Made by a program: the position numbers and the translations under genes. DNA of 64,000 bases, taken from the NCBI GenBank assembly GCA_038239345.1, contig JBBSEX010000016.1:69049-133048 (forward strand), given 5' to 3'. The notes beneath the pieces were generated by a model. The model made no database searches and was not told the origin of the DNA. It saw only the letters and a program-made list of their open reading frames with translations. The DNA comes from JBBSEX01 sp038239345 (lineage in GTDB: Bacteria; Acidobacteriota; Terriglobia; Bryobacterales; Bryobacteraceae). Shown here one piece after another: positions 34,845 through 43,406 of the stretch (position 1 is its first letter; the number at the start of each line of letters is the position of its first letter).

Positions 34845-35963
34845 TTGGGCGCGCTGCGTCACCTCCGTTTTCCAGTGGAACGCGACCTGCGCCGCCGCTA
34901 CCCGGAACTTCCCCATCCATACCGGACCGATTTTCAACGGGATCGCGACCGGGTGATTCACTCCCATGCCTTTCGCCGCCTGGAAGATAAAACCCAAGTC
35001 TTCACAACAGGCGTGTCCGATCACTTCCGGACCCGTCTTACTCATACACTGGAAGTAACTCAAATTGCCCGGACCGTTGCGTCCGTACTCGAATTGAATT
35101 CCGACTTTACAGAGGTGCTGGCGCTGGCCCACGACGTTGGTCATCCGCCCTTCGCCCATGCCGGTGAAGATGAGTTGCGCCGCCAGATGCAGGCCTTCGG
35201 AGATAACTTCGATCACAATCTGCACGCCTTGCGAATCGTGGAGCGTTTTGAGCATCGCTATGCGCGATTTCCCGGGCTGAACCTGACCTTCGAAGTCCGC
35301 GAGGGAATGGTGAAGCACTCGCACGATTTCGACCCTGGCGATAATCCGGTCCTGGACGAGTTTTTACCCGGCTTGCGGCCGCCACTTGAAGCGCAGTTGA
35401 TCGACGTCTGCGATGAAGTAGCATACAACAGCGCCGATCTGGACGATGCTCACGCCGCAGGATTTATTTCGATGGACCAGATGCGCGAGGGCGTGCCGCT
35501 CTTCGCCAATTTATACGAAGAAATCGAGATGCAGTTCCCGGGTGCAACCGAGCAGGAACAGTTCTGTGAGATCCAGCGCGCCTTGATCAACACGTTTGTC
35601 ACGGGGCTGATCGCTGGTACGGCCAAGGCAGCGGTGGACGCCAACGTGATGAACGTCGACGACGTTCGCAAGCATTCCTCGCGGCTGGCCGCGTTCGACC
35701 CCACGATACAGGGCGCGAACCTGCAGATCAAACAACTGTTGCGGAAGCGTGTCTATGAATCACCAGCGGTGGTGGCGGAGCGCGGCCGCTCCATGCGGGA
35801 TATCGGGCAGTTGTTCCAGTTCTTTCTGGCCGATCCCACAAAGTTACCGGCGAACTATCAGGAAGCCGCGGAAGCCCAACCCCTGCATCGAGTGATCTGC
35901 GATTACATCGCCGGCATGACGGATGGCTTCTTTCGAAGAACGTATCGCGGTTTGATAGGGTAG
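34845..35963 (+). CDS. dgt: Deoxyguanosinetriphosphate triphosphohydrolase-like HD protein
   Basis: A 372-residue HD-domain protein. The metal-binding motifs are present: FRTRLTHTLEVTQIARTVAS and LAHDVGHPPFAHAGEDEL, with the second Asp in DVCDEVAYNSADLDDAH. The family (dGTPase type 2, long form) hydrolyses dGTP to deoxyguanosine and triphosphate and affects dNTP pools. Start at TTG 34845 has its AAGG inside a hairpin loop; no better start upstream is seen. Ends 4 bases before the next gene. Confidence 0.92.
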   Translation: MGALRHLRFPVERDLRRRYPELPHPYRTDFQRDRDRVIHSHAFRRLEDKTQVFTTGVSDHFRTRLTHTLEVTQIARTVASVLELNSDFTEVLALAHDVGHPPFAHAGEDELRRQMQAFGDNFDHNLHALRIVERFEHRYARFPGLNLTFEVREGMVKHSHDFDPGDNPVLDEFLPGLRPPLEAQLIDVCDEVAYNSADLDDAHAAGFISMDQMREGVPLFANLYEEIEMQFPGATEQEQFCEIQRALINTFVTGLIAGTAKAAVDANVMNVDDVRKHSSRLAAFDPTIQGANLQIKQLLRKRVYESPAVVAERGRSMRDIGQLFQFFLADPTKLPANYQEAAEAQPLHRVICDYIAGMTDGFFRRTYRGLIG

Positions 35964-35967
35964 CTAC

Positions 35968-36909
35968 ATGATCACGCGCGTAGTTCTGTTATTGCTTGCG
36001 GGCCTGGGGCTGGCGGTAGCGCAGGTGAAGTTTACTCATCTTCCGCAGAGCCTGCAAGTAGAGATCGACGGCAAGCCTTTCACCGAGTTTTATTTTGCCG
36101 GGCCCGCGACTACCAAGCCTTATTTGCATCCACTCCGGTCTGCTTCGGGCATACGCATCACGCGTCTCTTCCCAATGGAGGCGGTGGCCGGAGAACCGCA
36201 GGATCACTTGCATCACCGCGGCTTGTGGTTCTCGCACGGCGATGTAAATGGGATCGATTTTTGGGCCAATGAATCGTCGTACGCTGCTCCGAAACAAACG
36301 AACCTTGGCAGAATCGTGATGAAGAAGATCGTCAGTCTACAGGGTGGCGAGAAGTCAGGCGCGGCAGAAATAATCTTCGATTGGGAAGGTCCAGCGCACA
36401 AAGTGTTACTCACCGAAGACCGAACGATGACGTTCTATGCGGGCCCGGCAATGCGTACGATCGATTTCGATATTCGCCTTACGGCAAGAGAAGCGATCAA
36501 GTTCGGGGATACCAAGGAGGGCTCATTCGCGATGCGCCTGCGGCCCGAATTCGACGACAAGCATGGCGGCCAGGTGCGCAACGCCGAAGGCGGGGAGGGC
36601 GAAAAAAAGATCTGGGGTAAACGCTCCAATTGGGTGGATTACAGCGCAGAGGTGGAGGGAGAAAAGCTGTCGGTAGCGATCTTCGATCATCCGCAGAATC
36701 CCAATCATCCGACCCGCTGGCACGCTCGCGGCTATGCCTTGTTCGCGGCGAATCCGTTTGGTCTGGTGGATTTCGAAAAGGGCACCACTGAAAAGGGCGG
36801 GCTCACGGTAGATGCCGGGAAGGACATTCACTTTCGCTACAGGGTGGTGATTTTTACGCCCGGCGTCGACATTGCCAAGATGTATAGCGATTACACCAGC
36901 GGGAAGTAA
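35968..36909 (+). CDS. Exported DUF6807 (PmoA-like) family protein
   Basis: A 313-residue protein with a signal peptide (residues 1-18) and the DUF6807 fold, annotated widely as methane oxygenase PmoA but unrelated to true particulate methane monooxygenase. Typical patterns are FYFAGPATTKPYLHPLRSA, GEPQDHLHHRGLWFSHGDVN and NPNHPTRWHARGYALFAANP, rich in conserved His. Such proteins are frequent in Acidobacteriota and Planctomycetota and are thought to bind or process sugars; function unproven. Follows dgt by 4 bases. Confidence 0.85.
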   Translation: MITRVVLLLLAGLGLAVAQVKFTHLPQSLQVEIDGKPFTEFYFAGPATTKPYLHPLRSASGIRITRLFPMEAVAGEPQDHLHHRGLWFSHGDVNGIDFWANESSYAAPKQTNLGRIVMKKIVSLQGGEKSGAAEIIFDWEGPAHKVLLTEDRTMTFYAGPAMRTIDFDIRLTAREAIKFGDTKEGSFAMRLRPEFDDKHGGQVRNAEGGEGEKKIWGKRSNWVDYSAEVEGEKLSVAIFDHPQNPNHPTRWHARGYALFAANPFGLVDFEKGTTEKGGLTVDAGKDIHFRYRVVIFTPGVDIAKMYSDYTSGK

Positions 36910-36913
36910 CTGG

Positions 36914-37982
36914 TTGATCGCCGTCGCTCGCTCTCTTCGGCATCGCAACTACCGTCTGTTCTTTAGCGGCCAGAGCATCTCGCTGGTGGGCATGTGGATG
37001 ACGCGGCTTGCCACCAGTTGGCTGGTGTACCGGCTCACCGGCTCTCCATTTCTCCTGGGCATCCTCGGATTCGATATGCCGGGCCGCAAATCCTTCCTGA
37101 TCCAGATGGTGGAAGATCGCGCGGACCTCGGCAACGCCATCGCGCTGAACTCGACAATGGTGAATATGGCGCGGCTGGTGGGCCCATCCATAGCGGGATT
37201 GACCATCGCGGCGGTTGGCGAGGGCTCTGCTTCTTGATTGACGCCATCAGCTACATCGCCGTCATCGCTTCGTTATCGATCATGAAACTATCCCCGCGTC
37301 AGAGCCGCCCGGCGACCACTAAAATGTGGCAAGAACTGCAGGAGGGCTGGCGCTATGTGGCCGGATGCGTGCCCATCCGGATGGTGCTGATACTATTTGC
37401 GATTGTTTCCTTTATGGGCGTCCCCTAGACGGTTCTAATGCCGGTCTTCGCATCGAAGATCCTGCATGGCGGGACCGCACACTCTGGGTTTTTTATCGGC
37501 GCGGTGGGCGTGGGCGCATTGATTTCAGGGTCCGCCTGGCGCTTCGCAAATCCGTAGTGGGATTGTATCGGGTGATTCCGATGGCGCGGCGATTTTCGGC
37601 GCAAGCCTTATCGCGTTCTCGTTCTCTCGGATTTTATAGCTGTCGATGTTGCTGATGGTATGGGCCGGCTTCGGTTTGATGCAGCAGATGGCGGCCGGCA
37701 ATACAGTCATCCAGACGATCGTATCCGAGGACAAGTGAGGCCGCGTCATGGGCTATGGACGGTGGCGTTCGTAGGCACGGCCCCATTCGGAAGCTTGCTG
37801 GCTGGTTCTCTTGCACCTGTCGCCGGAGTCCGGGCACTCTCATGATCTGCGGCGCGGGGTGCATTCTAGGAGCAATCTGGTTTCGCTCCCAGCGGCGGCA
37901 ATTACGGGGCGTGCCGAGGCCGATTTACGAAGAAATGGGAATCCTGCCCCCATTGCCGGCAGTCGTTCAGAATGAGCGATAG
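36914..37982 (+). pseudogene. Decayed MFS exporter (EntS-like)
   Basis: Reading frames join into an EntS-type major facilitator: RNYRLFFSGQSISLVGMWMT at the start, DMPGRKSFLIQMVEDRADLG, and MQQMAAGNTVIQTIVSEDK and APFGSLLAGSLA near the end. Lesions: an in-frame internal loss near 37075, where LLGILGF joins DMPGRKSF and about 60 expected residues are gone; a frameshift near 37220; TAG at 37426-37428 where a Tyr codon is expected; a frameshift near 37580; TAG near 37638 and TGA near 37738 in place of Trp and Arg codons; and frameshifts near 37760 and 37840. The gene cannot make a working transporter. Confidence 0.9.
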
Positions 37983-37984
37983 AT

Positions 37985-38005
37985 GCGCCTGTTTTCGCTA
38001 GGCGC
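37985..38005 (+). terminator. Weak stem-loop after the MFS remnant
   Basis: GCGCCT (37985-37990) and AGGCGC (38000-38005) form a 6-bp stem with a 9-base loop just past the old stop codon. No T-run follows, so it is only a possible terminator. Confidence 0.3.
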
Positions 38006-38028
38006 GTTATCCTTAAGAGAGTCTGTTC

Positions 38029-40569
38029 ATGCCGTCCCAAGTTGTAATTAGTCCTCCGCTCCATTTGCGCAAACCGGAAGTGATGAGCCCCGCCGGATAC
38101 TGGCCGCAGTTGCAAGCCGCCATCGAAGCCGGAGCCGATGCTATCTATTTCGGATTGAAACATTTTTCCGCTCGAGCGAAAGTCGGGTTTTCATTAACGG
38201 AGCTGCCGGATGTCATGCGCACCCTTCACCAGCGCGGTGTTCGCGGGTACATCACATTTAACACGCTTGTCTTCGAGCATGAGTTGGAAGAAGCCGCGAA
38301 GACGATCGCCAGCATAGCCGAAGCGGGAGCCGACGCGATCATTGTGCAGGATTACGGCATCGTCCGTCTCGCGCGCCAGATCGCTCCGAATCTGGAACTC
38401 CACGCCAGTACACAGATGAGCATCACCAACGCCGAGGGCGTGCAGCTTGCGCGGAGCTTTGGCATACATCGCGTCACGCTGGCCCGCGAACTGTCGGTGG
38501 ATGAAGTGCGCTCCATTATCCAGCAGACCGGATGCGATCGCGAGGTCTTCGTTCATGGCGCGCTCTGTGTCGCTTACTCCGGACAGTGCTTTTCTTCTGA
38601 GGCGTGGGGAGGACGCAGCGCGAATCGCGGCCAGTGCGCGCAGGCCTGCCGGCTGCCTTATGAATTGATGGTGGATGGCACTCTGAAACCTTTGGCCGAT
38701 GCTCGCTACCTGCTTTCGCCGGGCGATTTGTTCGCCTTGCAACAGGTTCCGGAAATGATGCTGGCTGGGGTCGCCGCCCTTAAGATTGAAGGCCGCTACA
38801 AAGATTCCGATTACGTCGCGCTCACCACCAGCGCGTATCGCAAAGCCGTTGATGATGCCCATGCCGGACTGCAACTGACGATGAGCCAGACCGAGAAGCT
38901 GCAGCTCGAGCAGGTGTATTCGCGAGGCCTCGGGGCGCACTTTGTGACCGGTACGAACCATCAACTGGTGGTGGAAGGCCGGTCTCCCCGGCATCGCGGC
39001 GTCCGTCTGGGCCGCGTTACATCCGTCGATCTGGACCACGTCATCGTTGAGCCGAGTGAAGCTCATACCATAGCCCCACTGAAAGCCGGCGACGGCTTGG
39101 TCTTCGATGCCGCCGATTGGCGGAGCCCGCAGGAGCCCGAAGAGGGTGGCCGCGTCTATCAGGCACTACCCCATCTCGATGGCAGCCTGGAACTTCGATT
39201 CGCCAATGGCGCAGTGCGCTTTGGGCGGATACGTCCAGGCGATTTGGTGTGGCGGACCAATGATCCGGATCTGGAACGCATCGTCCGTCCGTTTACGGAA
39301 GCCACAGCGCCGGTCTCCCGCCAAGCCATTAAGGTCGAGGTCACGGCAGTGGAAGGCGAACCACTTTTGACGATCTGGTCACTTGACCGAAATGCGGCTG
39401 TGGCTGTAACGGTCACCTCGCCACAACCGCTGCAGCACGCCCAGAATCGCGGCATTTCCAAGGAAGTGGTTACCGAACAATTCGCGCGGCTGGGCAACAC
39501 GGCGTACCGGCTTTCGGAAGTCACGCTTACAGTGGAGGGGTCGCCCTTCGTTCCGGCGTCGCTGCTAAATCAGATGCGTCGCCAGGCTGTCGAGCGCCTG
39601 CAGGAATTGCAGGCCAAGCACCCGGCCGGCCCGATTCATGATGCGTCGGCGGTACTCCAGGCAGCCCTTGCGCCAACCCGCCAGGCAACGCCGGCAGCCG
39701 CTCCCGAATTACATTTAATGGTTCGTCTGCCGGAGCAACTCGACGCGGCGCTTACATTATCGCCCGCCAGTATCACGCTCGATTATCTGGATCTCTACGG
39801 ATTGCGCCCTTCAATTGAGCGCGTGAAGGCCAGTGGCATCGCCGCGCGCGTGGCAAGTCCGCGCATATTGAAGCCCGGCGAGTCGCGCATTCTGAATTTC
39901 TTGCTGAGCCTGGATTGCACCATTGTGCTGCGCTCGGCCTCCATGCTGCAATCGTTGCGCGATGTCTCCCATCCGCCGCTGATTGGAGACTTCAGCCTTA
40001 ATGCCGCAAACTCGCTGACGGCCGAGATGTATCTTGAGCTCGGGCTCTCTCGCGTAACGCCGACGCACGATCTGAACGCCACCCAGATCGCCGATCTCGC
40101 GCGCACTACTGGAGCAGATCGGATCGAGGTAGTCGCCTATCAGCACCTACCAGTTTTTCACACCGAGCATTGCGTCTTCTGCCGCTTTCTTTCCACCGGC
40201 ACCAGTTACCGGGATTGCGGGCGTCCGTGCGAACAGCATCGCGTGGCCCTGAAAGATTCAGCGGGAAGATCGCATCCCGTGATGGCCGACGTCGGATGCC
40301 GCAATACCGTCTTCGGCGCTGAGGCCCAGGAATCCAGCGCTCACTTTGAAGCTTGGAGAGACGCTGGCATTCACCACTTCCGCTTGGAGTTCGTCCATGA
40401 ATCGGCAACCCAGGTTAAGCAAGTGACGCGAGCATTTGAAGCGACGTTGACGGGCCGCATGTCGCCGGTGCAGTTGAGCGCCGAACTGAAGCGAATCGCG
40501 CCGGAGGGGACCACGGAAGGTAGCCTGTTCGTCCCCAAGGACTATTTGACGCTGCCGATTCTGCAGTGA
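38029..40569 (+). CDS. U32 family peptidase-like / RlhA-type RNA hydroxylation protein with DUF3656
   Basis: An 846-residue protein of the U32 family. The N-terminal TIM-barrel begins PEVMSPAGYWPQLQAAIEAG and AIYFGLKHFSARAKVGFS; the U32 signature near residues 172-190 reads EVFVHGALCVAYSGQCFSS with its conserved Cys residues, and more Cys (GQCAQAC; HCVFCRFLS; YRDCGRPC) probably bind an Fe-S cluster. Family members include RlhA (23S rRNA C2501 hydroxylation) and the UbiU/TrhP enzymes; the long form with a DUF3656-like middle (about 380-500) is nearest RlhA. True protease activity is doubtful. The Nudix gene overlaps its stop by 4 bases. Confidence 0.88.
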   Translation: MPSQVVISPPLHLRKPEVMSPAGYWPQLQAAIEAGADAIYFGLKHFSARAKVGFSLTELPDVMRTLHQRGVRGYITFNTLVFEHELEEAAKTIASIAEAGADAIIVQDYGIVRLARQIAPNLELHASTQMSITNAEGVQLARSFGIHRVTLARELSVDEVRSIIQQTGCDREVFVHGALCVAYSGQCFSSEAWGGRSANRGQCAQACRLPYELMVDGTLKPLADARYLLSPGDLFALQQVPEMMLAGVAALKIEGRYKDSDYVALTTSAYRKAVDDAHAGLQLTMSQTEKLQLEQVYSRGLGAHFVTGTNHQLVVEGRSPRHRGVRLGRVTSVDLDHVIVEPSEAHTIAPLKAGDGLVFDAADWRSPQEPEEGGRVYQALPHLDGSLELRFANGAVRFGRIRPGDLVWRTNDPDLERIVRPFTEATAPVSRQAIKVEVTAVEGEPLLTIWSLDRNAAVAVTVTSPQPLQHAQNRGISKEVVTEQFARLGNTAYRLSEVTLTVEGSPFVPASLLNQMRRQAVERLQELQAKHPAGPIHDASAVLQAALAPTRQATPAAAPELHLMVRLPEQLDAALTLSPASITLDYLDLYGLRPSIERVKASGIAARVASPRILKPGESRILNFLLSLDCTIVLRSASMLQSLRDVSHPPLIGDFSLNAANSLTAEMYLELGLSRVTPTHDLNATQIADLARTTGADRIEVVAYQHLPVFHTEHCVFCRFLSTGTSYRDCGRPCEQHRVALKDSAGRSHPVMADVGCRNTVFGAEAQESSAHFEAWRDAGIHHFRLEFVHESATQVKQVTRAFEATLTGRMSPVQLSAELKRIAPEGTTEGSLFVPKDYLTLPILQ

Positions 40570-40976
40570 TTCATTTCGAAAAAGCGGGACTGTTCACGCT
40601 CCGCGCGGGGAACGTTCTGTTGTGCCGCAAGAAGCATAGTACATCGCTATTGATTCTTCCCGGCGGGTGCCTGGAACCGGGCGAGTCGATTGCACAGTGC
40701 CTAGATCGGGAGTTGCGCGAAGAACTCGGCGATGTGCGGGTTTGCGGCCCTCGTTATCTTGGAACGTATGAACATGCCGCCGCTGGTGACCCGGAAAAAA
40801 CTGTCCGGATCCTACTCTACGGCGGTGACCTGATCGGCGATCCTGTGGCTTCGTCGGAAATCGCCGAGCTTGTTTGGTTCCGTCAACTTGACGATCGCGC
40901 CGAGCTAGCCCCCAGCTTGTCCCAGAACATCTTTCCGGATTTGATAAGTCGCGGGATTCTTCCCTGGCCGGCCTGA
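40566..40976 (+). CDS. Nudix hydrolase
   Basis: A 136-residue Nudix protein. The box is complete: GGCLEPGESIAQCLDRELRE followed by ELGDV, giving the G-x5-E-x7-REUxEExGU pattern that binds divalent metal. Such enzymes clean up or recycle nucleoside diphosphate derivatives; substrate unknown. The GTG start overlaps the U32 gene stop (GTGA), so it is translationally coupled to it. Confidence 0.9.
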   Translation: MIHFEKAGLFTLRAGNVLLCRKKHSTSLLILPGGCLEPGESIAQCLDRELREELGDVRVCGPRYLGTYEHAAAGDPEKTVRILLYGGDLIGDPVASSEIAELVWFRQLDDRAELAPSLSQNIFPDLISRGILPWPA

Positions 40977-40989
40977 ACTTCGGCCCGTT

Positions 40990-41691
40990 TCACCACATCC
41001 CATCGTCGGTCCGCCGCACCTTCACCAGTGGCTCATTGAAGAACTGAAGCGCGGGCATTATCAATTTCACCCGCTTCGCCAGCTCTGTATATAACTTCGG
41101 TGTCGTGGCGATTTCCGCTGGCAGGACGGTGTCCCAAAACCACTGCTTATGCATCAGTAAATCGATCGCCGGATGTTCCGGATCAAACCCCTTCGGAGCC
41201 CGCGATAGCTTGCTTCCCCGCAACTCCCCAAAGCTGGCGTGCAAGGCCTTTGAAAACTTTCGCAGCGTTGCGTAATTCTCGGCCAGGTGATTTCGCGTAG
41301 CCAATAGCTGCTCCGGGCCGGGCATGTATAGACCGCCGGCGATCTCCACTTCTTTATGGGAGACGCTGATATACAGCGCCGCACCGGCGTTCTTTTCCAG
41401 TTTGCGATGCTTCCACAACGCCGCGACATGATTTTTATACGGAGTCTTATTCGCGCTGAAGCGAGTGTCGCGATAAATGCGGTACACGGCCTTTCGTGGG
41501 TCCACGACATAATCTGGCGCAATTGTTTCTATCTCGCGGTTCAGCTCAGCCACCAATTCCATCATCGGCGCCTTGGCGTAGGTTTCGTAGATATCCTTGC
41601 GCGGCTGAAACCACTCGCGTTCATTGTGCTTGTCCAAGCTGCGCAGGAACTGTATTCCTTGCGCTGGAAAACCAGGAAACGAAGACTTCAC
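40990..41691 (-). CDS. DUF2461 family protein
   Basis: A 233-residue protein of the DUF2461/TIGR02453 family with GIQFLRSLDKHNEREWFQPR at the N-terminus and YRIYRDTRFSANKTPYKNHV in the middle, the family's most conserved block. The ending is MPALQFFNEPLVKVRRTDDG. Function is unknown across the family. It is convergent with the Nudix gene (13-base gap) and divergent from murB with only 36 bases between starts. Confidence 0.9.
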   Translation of the reverse strand: MKSSFPGFPAQGIQFLRSLDKHNEREWFQPRKDIYETYAKAPMMELVAELNREIETIAPDYVVDPRKAVYRIYRDTRFSANKTPYKNHVAALWKHRKLEKNAGAALYISVSHKEVEIAGGLYMPGPEQLLATRNHLAENYATLRKFSKALHASFGELRGSKLSRAPKGFDPEHPAIDLLMHKQWFWDTVLPAEIATTPKLYTELAKRVKLIMPALQFFNEPLVKVRRTDDGMW

Positions 41692-41727
41692 CAGACCCCC
41701 TTCAGCGGTTTGTCATACTTCGAAGGA

Positions 41728-42678
41728 ATGCTTAGAAAAAGCTTCTCGGCGATCCCAGATGTAACGATGCGCGAGAACGTTCCCTTGAGTCACTATACCC
41801 GTTTCGCGATCGGCGGCCCGGCGGAAATTTATCTAGAAACAGCGCGCACCGAGAGTTTTCTCGAAGCCTTGCGGATTACCCGCCAGAGCGGGGCCCCGCA
41901 CATGGTTATCGGGGGCGGAACAAACCTCATCGTTTCCGACGCGGGCTTCGCCGGCGTAGTGTTGCGCTTTACGGCGGACGAAATGATGGCTACCGGTAGC
42001 GGAGTTAGCGTTAAGGCCGGAGCCACGCTGCAGGCCGTAGTGGATTTCACGATCGCCTTGGGGCTGCAAGGTCTGGAAACCCTGACGGGCATCCCCGGTT
42101 CAACCGGCGCCGCGCTCTATGGAAACGCCGGTGCTTATGGACATGCGATCGCTGAACGGGTACTGCGTGTGGCATTTTTCGATGGCGTCGGGACGCGCGA
42201 GTTTGGCAACCCGGAATGTGAATTCCGCTATCGCGAGAGCGTCTTCAAGCGGGAAAAAAGTTGGGTGATTCTGGCCGTGGAACTGCAACTCGATCCCGCC
42301 GTCAGTAGCGAATTGCAGCGCATCGCGACGGGCATTCGAACAATTCGCGATGAGAAGTATCCCCCATCGATGAAGTGCGCGGGCAGCATTTTCAAGAATC
42401 TGATTCTTAGCGAATTGCCGGAATCTGTTCGGGCGATGGTGCCGGCGAAGGTGATCCGGGAAGGGAAAGTGCCATCGGCTTATTTCCTGGAACAGGTGGG
42501 CGCGAAGGGCATGCGGCGCGGTGAAATTCATGTCGCCGATTATCACGCCAATTTAATTTACAACGCTGGGGACGGAACTGCAGCCGATCTGTGCTTCGTA
42601 ATCGGCGAGCTAAAAACCCGGGTCGGGGAACGGTACGGATTTCAACTGGAAGAGGAAGTGCAGTACGTGGGCTTTTGA
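41728..42678 (+). CDS. murB: UDP-N-acetylenolpyruvoylglucosamine reductase
   Basis: A 316-residue MurB that reduces UDP-GlcNAc-enolpyruvate to UDP-MurNAc with NADPH and FAD in peptidoglycan synthesis. FAD-binding blocks VIGGGTNLIVSD and LTGIPGSTGAALYGNAGAYG are clear; the catalytic Ser lies in FRYRESVFK, and AGSIFKN plus RRGEIHVADYHANLIYNAG complete the C-terminal part. The ATG at 41728 has GAAGGA too close before it; ATG 41767 (MRENVPLSHYTRF) matches the usual family start and may be the real one. The frame extends upstream to 41356 over the DUF2461 gene, which is not used. Confidence 0.95.
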   Translation: MLRKSFSAIPDVTMRENVPLSHYTRFAIGGPAEIYLETARTESFLEALRITRQSGAPHMVIGGGTNLIVSDAGFAGVVLRFTADEMMATGSGVSVKAGATLQAVVDFTIALGLQGLETLTGIPGSTGAALYGNAGAYGHAIAERVLRVAFFDGVGTREFGNPECEFRYRESVFKREKSWVILAVELQLDPAVSSELQRIATGIRTIRDEKYPPSMKCAGSIFKNLILSELPESVRAMVPAKVIREGKVPSAYFLEQVGAKGMRRGEIHVADYHANLIYNAGDGTAADLCFVIGELKTRVGERYGFQLEEEVQYVGF

Positions 42679-42683
42679 GTGGG

Positions 42684-42710
42684 GCGGAGACAACGCGATG
42701 CTGTCTCCGC
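42684..42710. terminator. Perfect 9-bp stem-loop between convergent murB and skp2
   Basis: GCGGAGACA (42684-42692) pairs with TGTCTCCGC (42702-42710) around a 9-base loop. The place, between two convergent genes that end at 42678 and 42722, suits a bidirectional terminator, although neither side has a T-run. Confidence 0.55.
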
Positions 42711-42721
42711 TGCTAATGAAG

Positions 42722-43345
42722 CTAAGGTTTCTTGACGGGTGTCGCGGCCGGAGTCGCGGGTCTCGGCGTGCCGGGTATGCTTTGCGCGGGCCTTGCCGAA
42801 TTGCTTGTGGGCATAACGGCCGGCATCGACGGAGCATTCTTGTCGTACAGATCCACGATGTCCTTCGTCACGTCAATTGTGTTCGATGCATAGAGCACCG
42901 GTGTGTTGGGGCTGCTCACATCGATGATCAAGGAATAGCTATTGTCCTTGGCGTATTTATCGATAACCGCCATCATCTTTTGGCCCAGTGAACCTAGCGC
43001 CTTCTGCTGTTCTTGTTGGTATTCAGCCTCGGCATCCTCAACGTTGCGGTTGAATGACTTTGTCTTTTGGTCGATGGTCCGAGCCAGCTCCGACTTGGCC
43101 GTTTCCGACATCGCGTTGCCGCCCCGTTGTAGCGACTCCTGAAGGCCCTTTAAGTCGGTTTGCTGCTTTTCGAGGTCTTTACGCTTCGGGCCGAGTTTGG
43201 TTTCCAGATCCTGTGCGGCCTTCTGTCCATCCTTAGTGCCGACGATCGCGCCTTGAATATTGATGACGCCAACCTTGCCTTGCGCCGAAGCAATCATGGC
43301 AAAGCTGATGGCCAGCGCCGGTATCGCATAAAACTTTCTGTTCAC
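42722..43345 (-). CDS. OmpH/Skp family periplasmic chaperone, copy 2 (bamA-linked)
   Basis: A 207-residue Skp-type protein: signal peptide (residues 1-21), then KVGVINIQGAIVGTKDGQKA, a coiled-coil centre (about 45-115) and SLIIDVSSPNTPVLYASNTI. A Pro/Ala/Thr-rich tail (about 175-207) is an addition compared with copy 1. The GTG at 43345 is chosen since AGGAG lies before it; a longer frame to 43453 would overlap bamA. It follows bamA by 61 bases in the same direction, the usual bamA-skp order. Confidence 0.9.
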   Translation of the reverse strand: MNRKFYAIPALAISFAMIASAQGKVGVINIQGAIVGTKDGQKAAQDLETKLGPKRKDLEKQQTDLKGLQESLQRGGNAMSETAKSELARTIDQKTKSFNRNVEDAEAEYQQEQQKALGSLGQKMMAVIDKYAKDNSYSLIIDVSSPNTPVLYASNTIDVTKDIVDLYDKNAPSMPAVMPTSNSARPAQSIPGTPRPATPAATPVKKP

Positions 43346-43406
43346 GTGTAAAACTCCTGGTTTAGAATCAATCCTAACATGCTGATAGCGTTCGGGCGGA
43401 CGTCCC

